Below, one piece after another: positions 17,310 through 26,339 of a stretch of DNA of 64,000 nucleotides. Both the position numbers and the translations under genes were made by a program. Origin of the DNA: a bacterium (lineage in GTDB: Bacteria > SZUA-79 > Acidulodesulfobacterales > Acidulodesulfobacteraceae); the NCBI GenBank assembly GCA_021784835.1, contig JAJYHI010000124.1:25661-89660 (forward strand), given 5' to 3'. Within the stretch, counting starts at the first letter, position 1; every line of letters starts with the position of its first letter. The notes under the pieces are model-generated. The model did not search any database, had not been told where the DNA came from, and was given only the letters and a program-made list of their open reading frames with translations.

Positions 17310-19970
17310 ATGGGTAAATTCGTTTATTTTTTCGGCAACAAAAAGGCGGACGGCGACGGTTCCATGAAAAATTTACTTGGCGGAAAAGGAGCCGGACTGG
17401 CGGAGATGACTAACCTCGGCATAAGAGTTCCTGCCGGTTTTACGATAACCACCGAAGTCTGCACGTATTTTTATGAACACGGCAAAAAATATCCCGATGA
17501 ATTAAAGAATGAGGTAAAAGAAAATATAAAAAAGATGGAAGATGCAATGGGGTCTAAATTCGGCGATGCTAAAAATCCGCTGTTGGTTTCGGTAAGAAGC
17601 GGCGCAAGGGTGTCTATGCCAGGAATGATGGATACGGTTCTAAATCTTGGATTAAACGACGATACCATTAGAGGCCTTATCGAAAAATCAGGCAACGAAA
17701 GATTTGCATACGATACATACAGAAGATTTATACAGATGTTTTCAAACGTCGTTCTTGGGATAGATTCAGGAATTATGGAATCTATTTTAGCAAATAAAAA
17801 GAAAGAAAAATCGGTTAAAAACGACAACGAATTAAATGAAGCCGATCTTCGCTATCTGGTATCGGAATTTAAAAAAGTCGTGGAAAAAGAAAAAGGAATA
17901 AAATTTCCAGACGACCCCGAAGAACAGTTATGGATGGGTATTTCGGCCGTTTTTGAATCTTGGAACGTACCGAGAGCTATAACATACAGAAAGCTCAATA
18001 AAATACCTGAAAACTGGGGAACCGCGGTAAACGTAGTTTCTATGGTTTACGGAAATATGGGAGAAACTTCCGCAACCGGAGTAGCGTTTACCAGAAATCC
18101 TTCTACCGGAGAAAACGGTTTTTACGGCGAATATCTTATTAATGCGCAGGGCGAAGACGTCGTGGCGGGAATAAGGACGCCTCAGCCTGTAAATGAATTT
18201 TCCAAAAAAAATCCTGAGGATTTTTCTCTTGAAAAAGCTATGCCTTCGGTATATAAAGACCTGTTAGAATATGCCGGACTTCTGGAAAAACATTATAAAG
18301 ATATGCTTGACCTAGAGTTTACGATACAGGAAGGCGTGCTTTATATGCTTCAGGTAAGGACGGGAAAAAGGACGGCGAAAGCAGCGGTTAAAATTGCGGT
18401 GGACATGGTCAAGGAAGGTATGATAGATAAAAAAACGGCTGTTTTAAGAATAGATCCTTATTCTATAGCGCAGCTTATGTATCCTGCGGTAGATCTTAGC
18501 GCAAAAAAAGACGTTATCGCTAAAGGACTTCCGGCTTCGCCCGGCGCGGCAAGCGGCGAAGTAGTGTTTTCCGCAGAGGAAGCAGAAGAAGAGGTTAAGA
18601 AGGGTAAAAAAGTAATATTGGTAAGAATGGAGACTTCTCCAGAAGATATACACGGAATGAGCGTAGCCGAAGGTATTCTTACCGCAAGGGGAGGCATGAC
18701 TTCCCACGCCGCCGTAGTTGCGAGAGGAATGGGAAAATGCGCCGTTACCGGCTGTTCGGTTCTGGAAATTAACGAAAAGAAAGGAGAGATAACGGTCGGA
18801 AACAGAAATATAAAAATAGGAGAGGTTATTACGTTAAACGGATCAAACGGCGAAGTTTATTACGGTAACGTTAAAATGATAACGCCGGAAATAAACGATG
18901 ATTTCAGGACGATAATGAAATATGCCGACGAGTTTAGAAAACTAAACGTCAGGGCGAATGCGGATACTCCCGAGGATGCAAAAGTTGCGCGCAGTTACGG
19001 TGCCGAAGGTATCGGACTTTGCAGGACGGAGCATATGTTCTTTAAAGGCGACAGAATAAAAGCCGTCAGAGAGATGATTCTTTCGGAAACGGTTGCGGAA
19101 AGACAAAAAGCCCTTGCTAAACTTCTCCCCATGCAAAAATCCGACTTTCTAGAATTATACGAAGAGATGAAAGGCTACTCGGTAAACATAAGGCTTCTTG
19201 ACCCGCCGCTGCATGAATTTCTTCCGAAAACGGAAAAAGACATAAGAGAGTTATCCGAAATTATGGGTATTTCATACGAGAGGCTCAGCGCAAAGACGGC
19301 TTCCCTACACGAAGTCAACCCGATGCTTGGTCACAGAGGCTGCCGTCTGGGAGTAAGTTATCCCGAAATATATGAAATGCAGGTTCAGGCAATTATGGAA
19401 GCCGCATGCGAATTTTATAAAAACGGCAACAAGATTATTCCCGAAATTATGATTCCGGTCGTCGGGATTTATGAAGAGATAAGGTTATTAAAGGAATTAG
19501 TCGATAAAAAAGCTGCAGAAGTTATGGATAAATACGGCACTAAACTCGACTACTTAGTCGGAACTATGATAGAACTTCCGAGAGCATGTATGGTAGCCGA
19601 CGAAATAGCGGGCGAGGCCGAATTTTTTTCGTTCGGTACAAACGATCTTACACAGACTACTTTCGGGTTTTCAAGGGACGACATAGGTTCTTTTTTACCC
19701 GATTATCTTAATAAAAATATTCTTAAGACAGATCCGTTTATGGAGTTAGACAGAAGCGGTGTAGGCGAATTAATGAAAATTGCCGTACGGAAGGGCAAGG
19801 AAACAAGAAAAGATATTAAACTCGGCATATGCGGAGAACACGGAGGCGACCCAAGCTCTATAGAATTTTGCCACAGCATCAATCTTAATTATGTCAGCTG
19901 TTCGCCTTACAGGGTTCCGGTTGCAATAATTTCCTCCGCTCAGGCTTCGATTAAAGAGGTGAAATCTTAA
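17310..19970 (+). CDS. ppdK: Pyruvate, phosphate dikinase
   Basis: An 886-residue enzyme that interconverts pyruvate, ATP and phosphate with phosphoenolpyruvate, AMP and diphosphate. The order is an N-terminal ATP-grasp domain beginning KNLLGGKGAGLAEM, a central swivelling phosphohistidine domain GGMTSHAAVVARGMGK with the catalytic histidine at 466, and a C-terminal PEP/pyruvate TIM barrel with ICGEHGGDP near the end. Length is typical of the bacterial enzyme. The ATG has AGGAGG upstream. The neighbours (glyQS before, mfd after) give no pathway hint; the enzyme probably serves gluconeogenesis or PPi-linked glycolysis in an anaerobe. Confidence 0.96.
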   Translation: MGKFVYFFGNKKADGDGSMKNLLGGKGAGLAEMTNLGIRVPAGFTITTEVCTYFYEHGKKYPDELKNEVKENIKKMEDAMGSKFGDAKNPLLVSVRSGARVSMPGMMDTVLNLGLNDDTIRGLIEKSGNERFAYDTYRRFIQMFSNVVLGIDSGIMESILANKKKEKSVKNDNELNEADLRYLVSEFKKVVEKEKGIKFPDDPEEQLWMGISAVFESWNVPRAITYRKLNKIPENWGTAVNVVSMVYGNMGETSATGVAFTRNPSTGENGFYGEYLINAQGEDVVAGIRTPQPVNEFSKKNPEDFSLEKAMPSVYKDLLEYAGLLEKHYKDMLDLEFTIQEGVLYMLQVRTGKRTAKAAVKIAVDMVKEGMIDKKTAVLRIDPYSIAQLMYPAVDLSAKKDVIAKGLPASPGAASGEVVFSAEEAEEEVKKGKKVILVRMETSPEDIHGMSVAEGILTARGGMTSHAAVVARGMGKCAVTGCSVLEINEKKGEITVGNRNIKIGEVITLNGSNGEVYYGNVKMITPEINDDFRTIMKYADEFRKLNVRANADTPEDAKVARSYGAEGIGLCRTEHMFFKGDRIKAVREMILSETVAERQKALAKLLPMQKSDFLELYEEMKGYSVNIRLLDPPLHEFLPKTEKDIRELSEIMGISYERLSAKTASLHEVNPMLGHRGCRLGVSYPEIYEMQVQAIMEAACEFYKNGNKIIPEIMIPVVGIYEEIRLLKELVDKKAAEVMDKYGTKLDYLVGTMIELPRACMVADEIAGEAEFFSFGTNDLTQTTFGFSRDDIGSFLPDYLNKNILKTDPFMELDRSGVGELMKIAVRKGKETRKDIKLGICGEHGGDPSSIEFCHSINLNYVSCSPYRVPVAIISSAQASIKEVKS

Positions 19971-19979
19971 GGAATAGAT

Positions 19980-22900
19980 TTGGAACCATTAGATTTAAAA
20001 ACGCTTGCCGCTTTTTCTTTAGACGCTGCTTCGTTCATAGAAAGAGAGAAAGGAATATTTATTTTTTTATGCGATAATTACGCCTCCGCTAAAGCTTTGT
20101 ACGGCAACCTGTCGTTTTTTTCTTCGCAGAAAATATTTTTCTGCGAAGAAATAATCCCCGTAAGCCTTTTGTATGATTTAAGGCAAACCGCCTCTGCCGC
20201 TGTAGTTACGACTCCTATTTCTTTTTTCTCTAAAGTGCCGGAGCCGGACAGCCTTCTTAACTCGTTTATCCATATAAAAAAAGGTTCAAACTTTTCGCGC
20301 GACGTTTTTATAGAAACTCTCGCTTCGTACGGCTATGAAAGAACGAATATTATAGAAAACGAAAACGAATTTGCCGTAAGAGGGGAAATAATAGACATAA
20401 GCAATGCAGATTCTCTTTATCCGGTCAGGATCGATTTTTTTGACGAAACCGTAGAAGATTTGCGGTATTTTGACCTCAATACGCAGTTAAGCATTAAAAG
20501 CATAGATGCATTTACCGTATTCCCCGTAAAATCTAATTATTATCCTAAAACTATAAATATATCCGAATCCGTTCCGAATTCGGTTTTATACATAGAAGAA
20601 CCCGAAACCGAACTTTTAGATTTTTTAAACCGCGGCACGGATAATAAAAATAGTTTTAATAGGATTTTAAATAATTTAAATAAATTTTATTATTTTAATA
20701 TTAAAAAATCTTCGATATATTACGGAATTAAAAACGATACCGGCAATAACATAGGGGAAAAATTTTCGGAAATAAAATCTGTAAATAGCCGTTTTGCCGA
20801 AAAGTTAAAATATGAAAACGGCAAATTAAATCTAACCCTAATAAGAAAAATAATCCTCAATCTTATAAATAAAGAATACAAGGTAACCGTCGTTTCCAAA
20901 AACGAAATTCACAGGGAAAGGCTTAAAAATATTTTTGCTTCCATAGGATTAAGCGAAGAAGAAATACAAAACGGATTATTTAAAATTATTAACGGTAACG
21001 TTTCATCGGGTTTTATATCTAAAAAAGATAAACTTTTTTTAATTAAAGGGGAAGAACTTTTCAGGGAACATTTAGATATCGTTTCCGAAAGTTCAAGCCG
21101 GTTAAAAACTTCGGGATTAGATTATTTTAAAAGCATAGAAGAGCTGAATCCCGGAGATTACGTAGTCCACGACGAGTTCGGAATTGCACAGTTTACCGAA
21201 ATTAGAAATATTACGCTCAACGGCATATCGTCCGATTATTTTACCCTTATGTTTGAAGGAGGAGATAAGCTATTCGTTCCGTCGGAAAAAATTTATCTTT
21301 TACATAAGTATATATCTTCTTCCGAAGATAATGCTCCGGTTTTAAACAGACTCGGCAATAAATCATGGGAGAAAGCCAAGACCAAAGCAAAAAAGAAAAT
21401 TGAAGAAATTGCGGAAGATTTAAAAGTTCTTTACGCAAAAAGAATGACGGACAGGGGGTTTGCATTTTCTCCGGAAGATGAAGAATATAGAGAATTCGAG
21501 GAAAATTTTGAATTTGAAGAAACGGAAGACCAGGCAAGAGCCATTAAAGAAGTTTTACGGGATATGCAGGGCAATAAACCTATGGACAGGCTGATATGCG
21601 GAGACGTCGGATTCGGCAAAACCGAGGTAGCTATTAGAGCGGCTTTCAAAGCGGCTATGGACGGCAAGCAGGTTGCCTTAATAGCTCCTACTACTATTTT
21701 AGTAGACCAGCATTATCAAAATTTTAAAAAAAGATTTGATAAGTATCCCGTAAAAATTGCCCATATCTCAAGATTCGTCAAGAAGAACGAAGAAAAAGAA
21801 ATCGTTAAAGGAATTAAAAGCGGAGAGATAGATATAATAATCGGGACGCATAAATTGCTGTCGGAAAAAATAGAATATAAGGATATAGGTCTTCTGATTA
21901 TCGACGAAGAACAAAAATTCGGCGCACTGCAGAAAGAAAAAATAAAAAAATTAAGATATTCGATAGACGTTTTGGCGATGAGCGCAACTCCTATTCCGAG
22001 GACGCTTTATATGTCTATGTCGGGAATAAGGGACTTAAGCATTATAAGCACGCCTCCTTCCGGTCGAAAAAACGTTATAACGGAAATAGCAAACTACGAC
22101 GAAGAGATAATAAAGAAAGCGATATTTAACGAAATAAGCAGAGGCGGACAGGTTTATTTTATCGATAACAGGATATCCCATTTAGATTCCGTTCGCGACA
22201 GGCTTGCTAAAATTATGCCGGATATAAGAATAGGGGTAGTTCACGGGAGGTTACAGCCTGAAAAAATTATGGATATTATGCATATTTTTCACGATAAAGG
22301 ATACGACGTCCTGCTTTCGACCGCCATAATAGAATCGGGATTGGACAATCCTAACGTAAATACGATTATTATAAATAATGCCGAAAAATTAGGGCTTAGC
22401 CAGCTTTATCAATTAAGGGGAAGGGTCGGGAGATCGCACATTCAGGCATATTGCTATGCCGTTACTGGAACGCCCGTTGAAAATATAAGCCCGGAACAAT
22501 TAAAAAGGCTAGTCGCCGTTAAAGAATACAGCGAATTGAGTTCGGGATTTAAACTTGCCATGGCGGATTTGGAAATAAGGGGAGCGGGGAATATTTTGGG
22601 AGGAGCGCAATCAGGACATATAAACTCGGTCGGTCTTGAGATGTGCATGCAGATGTTGAAGGAAGAAATTGAAAAAATGCGCGGCGTAATATTGCCTGCA
22701 CAGATTAATCCGGAAGTTAAGACTAATTTATCCGCTTATATTCCTAAAAGCTATATAGAAGACGAAAAAACAAAGACCTCTTTTTACAGAAAACTGGCTA
22801 ATTGCGTAACTATTAACGACGTGGAAAATATAAAAAAGGAGTTTGAAGATAGATTCGGCAGGATGGAAGATTCCGTTAAAAATCTGTTAAAAATTGCAGA

Positions 22901-23168
22901 ACTTAAAATTAATATGAAAAATTGCAAAGTAAGCATTATAGAGATTAAAGATGCCGAGTTTATTATGGAATTTCATAATTCGGCGGCGTCCATTTTTGAA
23001 AGGCTGATAAAATTTATAAATGATAAAGAATCTTCGTCTGAATATATAATTAATTTTATAGACGAATTTAAAATGAGGCTAAGATTTAAACATTTAGATT
23101 CTAAGCAGGATAAAATAGAGAAAGCTAAAATTATCTTGCAACGATTATACGGCTATGTTAATATTTAA
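19980..23168 (+). CDS. mfd: Transcription-repair coupling factor
   Basis: A 1062-residue SF2 translocase that removes RNA polymerase stalled at lesions and recruits UvrA. The N-terminal UvrB-like region includes YGYER and VRGEIIDI. The RNA-polymerase-interacting domain begins about residue 384 with NPGDYVVHDEFGIAQF. The helicase core has Walker A GDVGFGKTE at 541-549, the DEEQKFG box, SATPIPRTLYMSMSG, and motif VI QLRGRVGRS. A TRCF C-terminal domain closes the protein. It is somewhat shorter than the 1150-residue E. coli protein, mostly in the N-terminal half. TTG start at 19980, nine bases after the ppdK stop. uvrA lies 3 kb downstream. Confidence 0.95.
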   Translation: MEPLDLKTLAAFSLDAASFIEREKGIFIFLCDNYASAKALYGNLSFFSSQKIFFCEEIIPVSLLYDLRQTASAAVVTTPISFFSKVPEPDSLLNSFIHIKKGSNFSRDVFIETLASYGYERTNIIENENEFAVRGEIIDISNADSLYPVRIDFFDETVEDLRYFDLNTQLSIKSIDAFTVFPVKSNYYPKTINISESVPNSVLYIEEPETELLDFLNRGTDNKNSFNRILNNLNKFYYFNIKKSSIYYGIKNDTGNNIGEKFSEIKSVNSRFAEKLKYENGKLNLTLIRKIILNLINKEYKVTVVSKNEIHRERLKNIFASIGLSEEEIQNGLFKIINGNVSSGFISKKDKLFLIKGEELFREHLDIVSESSSRLKTSGLDYFKSIEELNPGDYVVHDEFGIAQFTEIRNITLNGISSDYFTLMFEGGDKLFVPSEKIYLLHKYISSSEDNAPVLNRLGNKSWEKAKTKAKKKIEEIAEDLKVLYAKRMTDRGFAFSPEDEEYREFEENFEFEETEDQARAIKEVLRDMQGNKPMDRLICGDVGFGKTEVAIRAAFKAAMDGKQVALIAPTTILVDQHYQNFKKRFDKYPVKIAHISRFVKKNEEKEIVKGIKSGEIDIIIGTHKLLSEKIEYKDIGLLIIDEEQKFGALQKEKIKKLRYSIDVLAMSATPIPRTLYMSMSGIRDLSIISTPPSGRKNVITEIANYDEEIIKKAIFNEISRGGQVYFIDNRISHLDSVRDRLAKIMPDIRIGVVHGRLQPEKIMDIMHIFHDKGYDVLLSTAIIESGLDNPNVNTIIINNAEKLGLSQLYQLRGRVGRSHIQAYCYAVTGTPVENISPEQLKRLVAVKEYSELSSGFKLAMADLEIRGAGNILGGAQSGHINSVGLEMCMQMLKEEIEKMRGVILPAQINPEVKTNLSAYIPKSYIEDEKTKTSFYRKLANCVTINDVENIKKEFEDRFGRMEDSVKNLLKIAELKINMKNCKVSIIEIKDAEFIMEFHNSAASIFERLIKFINDKESSSEYIINFIDEFKMRLRFKHLDSKQDKIEKAKIILQRLYGYVNI

Positions 23169-23225
23169 TAATTGTATTTGCTTTAAATTAACTTAATTTA
23201 ACTTTTATTTGTTCAAGAGGGGAAA

Positions 23226-24143
23226 ATGAAAAAGCTTAAAGGTTCTATTTTATTAATTGCCCTGTTTTCGATAGTATTATCGATGGGTCTTTACGGATGC
23301 GCAAAGAAGCAGACCGCCGCACCTTCTAAAGTAATTGCGGAAGTAAACGGAAAACCTATTACAGCCGCAAAATTTCAAGAGGAAATGTCTAAATTTCCGC
23401 CTGAACTAAGATCTTATCTCGAAACGCCGACCGGCGAAAAGAGACTGCTAAAAAGTCTTGTGGACAGGCAGATTTTAGTAAACGAAGCTTTAAAAGAAGG
23501 AGTAAATAAATCAAAATCTTATAAAACGCAGATTTCTGATTTTAAAAAAGGTCTTTTAGTCCAGCTTTTGCTCCATAAAGAAGTTGCAAATAAAGTAAAA
23601 GTTACTACGGCTGATGCCAAGGCTTATTATAAAAAGCATTATCTTTCTTTTAATCTGCCTTCTAAAATTAACGTAAGCTATATACAGGTAAATTCTCCGA
23701 AAAAAGCCCAGTTAGCATATAAAATGCTTACTTCCGGCAAACCTTTTCCTGCGGTAGCTCAAAAATATTCGATGGCGCCTAATGCTAAAAACGGCGGTAT
23801 GCTCGGCTGGATAAAATTCCAGGAAACTACGCCCGCATTTAACAATGCGGCTTTCAGCATTCCTAAGGTCGGCGGCATATCGAAGATAGTAAAGGTCGGC
23901 AGCCATTACGACATTATAAAATTAAATAACGTAGTTACCGGCAAACCTAAACCTTTTTCGTCTTTAAAAAATCAGATAATAATGATAATGAAACAGAAAG
24001 AGGCGTCTAAAATTTTAAAATCTTTTGTAGGGAATTTGAGAAAGAAAGCTAAAATAAAATATTTTTACAAAAATTTGCCGGTTGCAAATTCTACAGTTCC
24101 TCAGGCATCGACAGGTCAAACTAAAGCGGCTGCAAAAAAATAA
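23226..24143 (+). CDS. PpiC-type peptidyl-prolyl isomerase lipoprotein
   Basis: A 305-residue exported protein. The N-terminus is a lipoprotein signal (hydrophobic ALFSIVLSMG then lipobox LYGC, Cys 26), so it is probably anchored in the envelope. A SurA N-like helical region with VIAEVNGKPITAAKFQEEM follows. A parvulin domain occupies about 137-235, recognised by KYSMAPNAKNGGMLGWI and AAFSIPKVGGIS. Such proteins fold or escort outer-membrane proteins. A charged, alanine- and lysine-rich tail ends the protein. AGAGGGG precedes the ATG. The following gene is another parvulin, suggesting a shared periplasmic folding role. Confidence 0.88.
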   Translation: MKKLKGSILLIALFSIVLSMGLYGCAKKQTAAPSKVIAEVNGKPITAAKFQEEMSKFPPELRSYLETPTGEKRLLKSLVDRQILVNEALKEGVNKSKSYKTQISDFKKGLLVQLLLHKEVANKVKVTTADAKAYYKKHYLSFNLPSKINVSYIQVNSPKKAQLAYKMLTSGKPFPAVAQKYSMAPNAKNGGMLGWIKFQETTPAFNNAAFSIPKVGGISKIVKVGSHYDIIKLNNVVTGKPKPFSSLKNQIIMIMKQKEASKILKSFVGNLRKKAKIKYFYKNLPVANSTVPQASTGQTKAAAKK

Positions 24144-24192
24144 AAACGGTTAAAAGTATTATAAACGCTAAAATAAAATATTTTGATAATCA

Positions 24193-24226
24193 GAATACGG
24201 CATAAAATATAATTTATGCCGTATTC
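24193..24226 (+). terminator. Perfect 14-bp hairpin after the PpiC lipoprotein gene
   Basis: GAATACGGCATAAA at 24193-24206 pairs exactly with TTTATGCCGTATTC at 24213-24226 around a six-base loop. It lies 50 bases after the stop and would end or attenuate transcription, but the following bases are not a T run, so factor-independent termination is uncertain. Confidence 0.5.
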
Positions 24227-24277
24227 GCTTATAAGTAATAATAATTACGGAATTATATCCGTTTTATTAATAAAAAA

Positions 24278-25291
24278 ATGAGAAAAAATAAGATTTTTAT
24301 AATTTTAATATCCGCAGTTTTAACGTCGGTTTTATTTTCCGCAATAATAAAAAATGCAAACGCCGTAATAATAGACCAGGTAATAGCGGTAGTAAATAAA
24401 ACGCCGATAACTCTATACGATTTTGCAAAATTCGACAGACCGGCTTTCGAGCAGTACGAACAGATGCAAAACGAAGCGTCGCAGGGTATTTTTACCCAGG
24501 AAGACACGGCGGTTATGTCTAAGACCAAGGCTGTGCTTAATGCTTTAATAAATAAAATGTTAATCAGGCATGAAGAAGAAAAGGCCGCTATTTATATTGC
24601 GCCTAAACAGTTAAAAGCCTATGTAAGGGCGGTGGCTCTTGCTAATAACTTTACGGTTAAGCAGTTTTTTAAGTTTTTAGCTAAAAAGGGAATAAGTAAA
24701 AAAGCGTATCTGAAACAGGTCAAAAATCATTTTATGGAAGTAGAACTTTTGAGGAAAGTTTTTGGAAATAAAATGGTAATAACAAAAAATCAATTGATAG
24801 AGTATTACAGGAAAAACATTGAAGAATTCAGAGGAGAGCCTCAGGTTGACCTAAAGCTGATTTTTTTAGCCGTTCCTCAAAATGCAAATAAAAAAACTAA
24901 GGAAGAAATATACAAAAGGATTTCCGCAATAAGAGAAAATGCTATATCCGGAACTAAAAGCTTTTCCGGACTTGCAAGGGAATATTCCGAAGACCCTTCC
25001 GAAAAAAACGGCGGGAGGATAGGATATGTTTATAAAAATAAACTGTCGCCCAATTTTTCCGATATTGCATTCAGGCTGCATGTCGGTCAGATAAGTCCGG
25101 TTATAAGGACTAAATTCGGTTATGCTGTATTGAAATCGGTAGGCAAAAAGATGGGTGCGTTTAGAACTTTTAAACAGGTAAAGCCTGAAATATTTTCGAT
25201 CCTTGAAAAGCATAGAACGAATAAATACTTAAGGAAAATTTTAAAAAAAGCAAGAAAAAATTCTTACGTTAAAATATTGATTGCAGCATAA
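24278..25291 (+). CDS. SurA-like periplasmic peptidyl-prolyl isomerase
   Basis: A 337-residue protein with a signal peptide (hydrophobic stretch then a probable cleavage after NANA, about residue 28). The mature start VIIDQVIAVVNKTPITLYDF is the classic SurA N-domain opening. A parvulin domain at about 185-290 contains LAREYSEDPSEKNGGRIGYV and IAFRLHVGQISPVI. One parvulin domain is present, whereas E. coli SurA has two. It likely chaperones outer-membrane proteins in the periplasm. No ribosome binding site is obvious before the ATG. Its end overlaps the pdxA start by 11 bases, as surA-pdxA pairs do in many proteobacteria. Confidence 0.85.
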   Translation: MRKNKIFIILISAVLTSVLFSAIIKNANAVIIDQVIAVVNKTPITLYDFAKFDRPAFEQYEQMQNEASQGIFTQEDTAVMSKTKAVLNALINKMLIRHEEEKAAIYIAPKQLKAYVRAVALANNFTVKQFFKFLAKKGISKKAYLKQVKNHFMEVELLRKVFGNKMVITKNQLIEYYRKNIEEFRGEPQVDLKLIFLAVPQNANKKTKEEIYKRISAIRENAISGTKSFSGLAREYSEDPSEKNGGRIGYVYKNKLSPNFSDIAFRLHVGQISPVIRTKFGYAVLKSVGKKMGAFRTFKQVKPEIFSILEKHRTNKYLRKILKKARKNSYVKILIAA

Positions 25292-26339
25292 AAAAGTAGA
25301 ACTAAAATTGAATGAAGAGAGCCGTTTTATAGGCATTACTATGGGCGACCCCGGTGGAATAGGGCCGGAAATAGCAATTAAGTCCGTTAAGCATTTCATA
25401 GAAAACGAAGCCGAATATATTAAGCCGATTATTTTCGGATCTTTTGAAAATATAGAATATACTTCGCAAAATATAATAAAAACCGATATCCCTATAAATT
25501 TAATTAAGCCTGATTCTTTTATAGATTATGCTTATCAAACAGGAAAAATAAACGTAATAGATTTAGCTTCTAAATCTTATGCGCAGGTTAAGTATGGAAA
25601 CGTTAACCACACTTATGCAAAAGACGTCGAAAAATTTATAGAAACCGCAGTTGATTTTTCTATAAAAGAAAAAATACTCGGTTTTGCTACTGCTCCTATA
25701 AATAAAGATATGATGCTTAAGGGAGGGGCAAGATTCGGCGGACACACCGAACTATTAGGGTATTTAGCAGGTTCCGACGATTTTGCCATGCTTTTCTATT
25801 CGGATAAACTTATTACAATTCTTTCGACTATTCATATACCTATTTCGGAAGTTCCAGTTAAAATTACTAAAAATCTGCTAAGAAAAATAATAAAAATTTC
25901 TATAGAATGGTTAAAAAAAGACCTGGGGAAAAATAGTCCTAATATTGCCGTTCTAGGTTTAAATCCTCATGCGGGGGAAAACGGAAGAATAGGAAACGAA
26001 GAGAAAGAAATTATAGTTCCCGTTATAGAGGAATTTAAAAATTATAAAGAAAATATAGCCGGCCCTTTCCCTGCGGATAGTTTTTTTGCCGAAAAATATA
26101 AAAAATTCGATTTAATCGTTGCTATGTATCACGATCAGGCGTTGATACCTTTTAAACTGCTTTCGTTTCATAAGGGGGTCAACGTTACGGCGGGTTTAAA
26201 ATTTATCAGGACGTCACCGGTTCACGGAACGGCTTACGATATTGCCGGTAAGAACGAGGCTGATTGCGGCAGTATGATAGAATCCATAAAATTAGTCGGC
26301 AGGATATCGGAGAATAGAAAAAGATGGAAAGAAAGATAG
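25281..26339 (+). CDS. pdxA: 4-hydroxythreonine-4-phosphate dehydrogenase
   Basis: A 352-residue enzyme of pyridoxal phosphate synthesis (DXP-dependent route) that oxidises 4-phosphohydroxythreonine with NAD. The N-terminal [13 protein letters not shown], the metal/substrate-site [20 protein letters not shown] and the C-terminal [16 protein letters not shown] are all diagnostic. The start is drawn at TTG 25281 inside the end of the surA-like gene; another TTG at 25308 would remove nine non-conserved residues and is equally possible. The stop lies within uvrA (16-base overlap), so surA-pdxA-uvrA form a tight overlapping operon. Confidence 0.93.
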   Translation: MQHKKVELKLNEESRFIGITMGDPGGIGPEIAIKSVKHFIENEAEYIKPIIFGSFENIEYTSQNIIKTDIPINLIKPDSFIDYAYQTGKINVIDLASKSYAQVKYGNVNHTYAKDVEKFIETAVDFSIKEKILGFATAPINKDMMLKGGARFGGHTELLGYLAGSDDFAMLFYSDKLITILSTIHIPISEVPVKITKNLLRKIIKISIEWLKKDLGKNSPNIAVLGLNPHAGENGRIGNEEKEIIVPVIEEFKNYKENIAGPFPADSFFAEKYKKFDLIVAMYHDQALIPFKLLSFHKGVNVTAGLKFIRTSPVHGTAYDIAGKNEADCGSMIESIKLVGRISENRKRWKER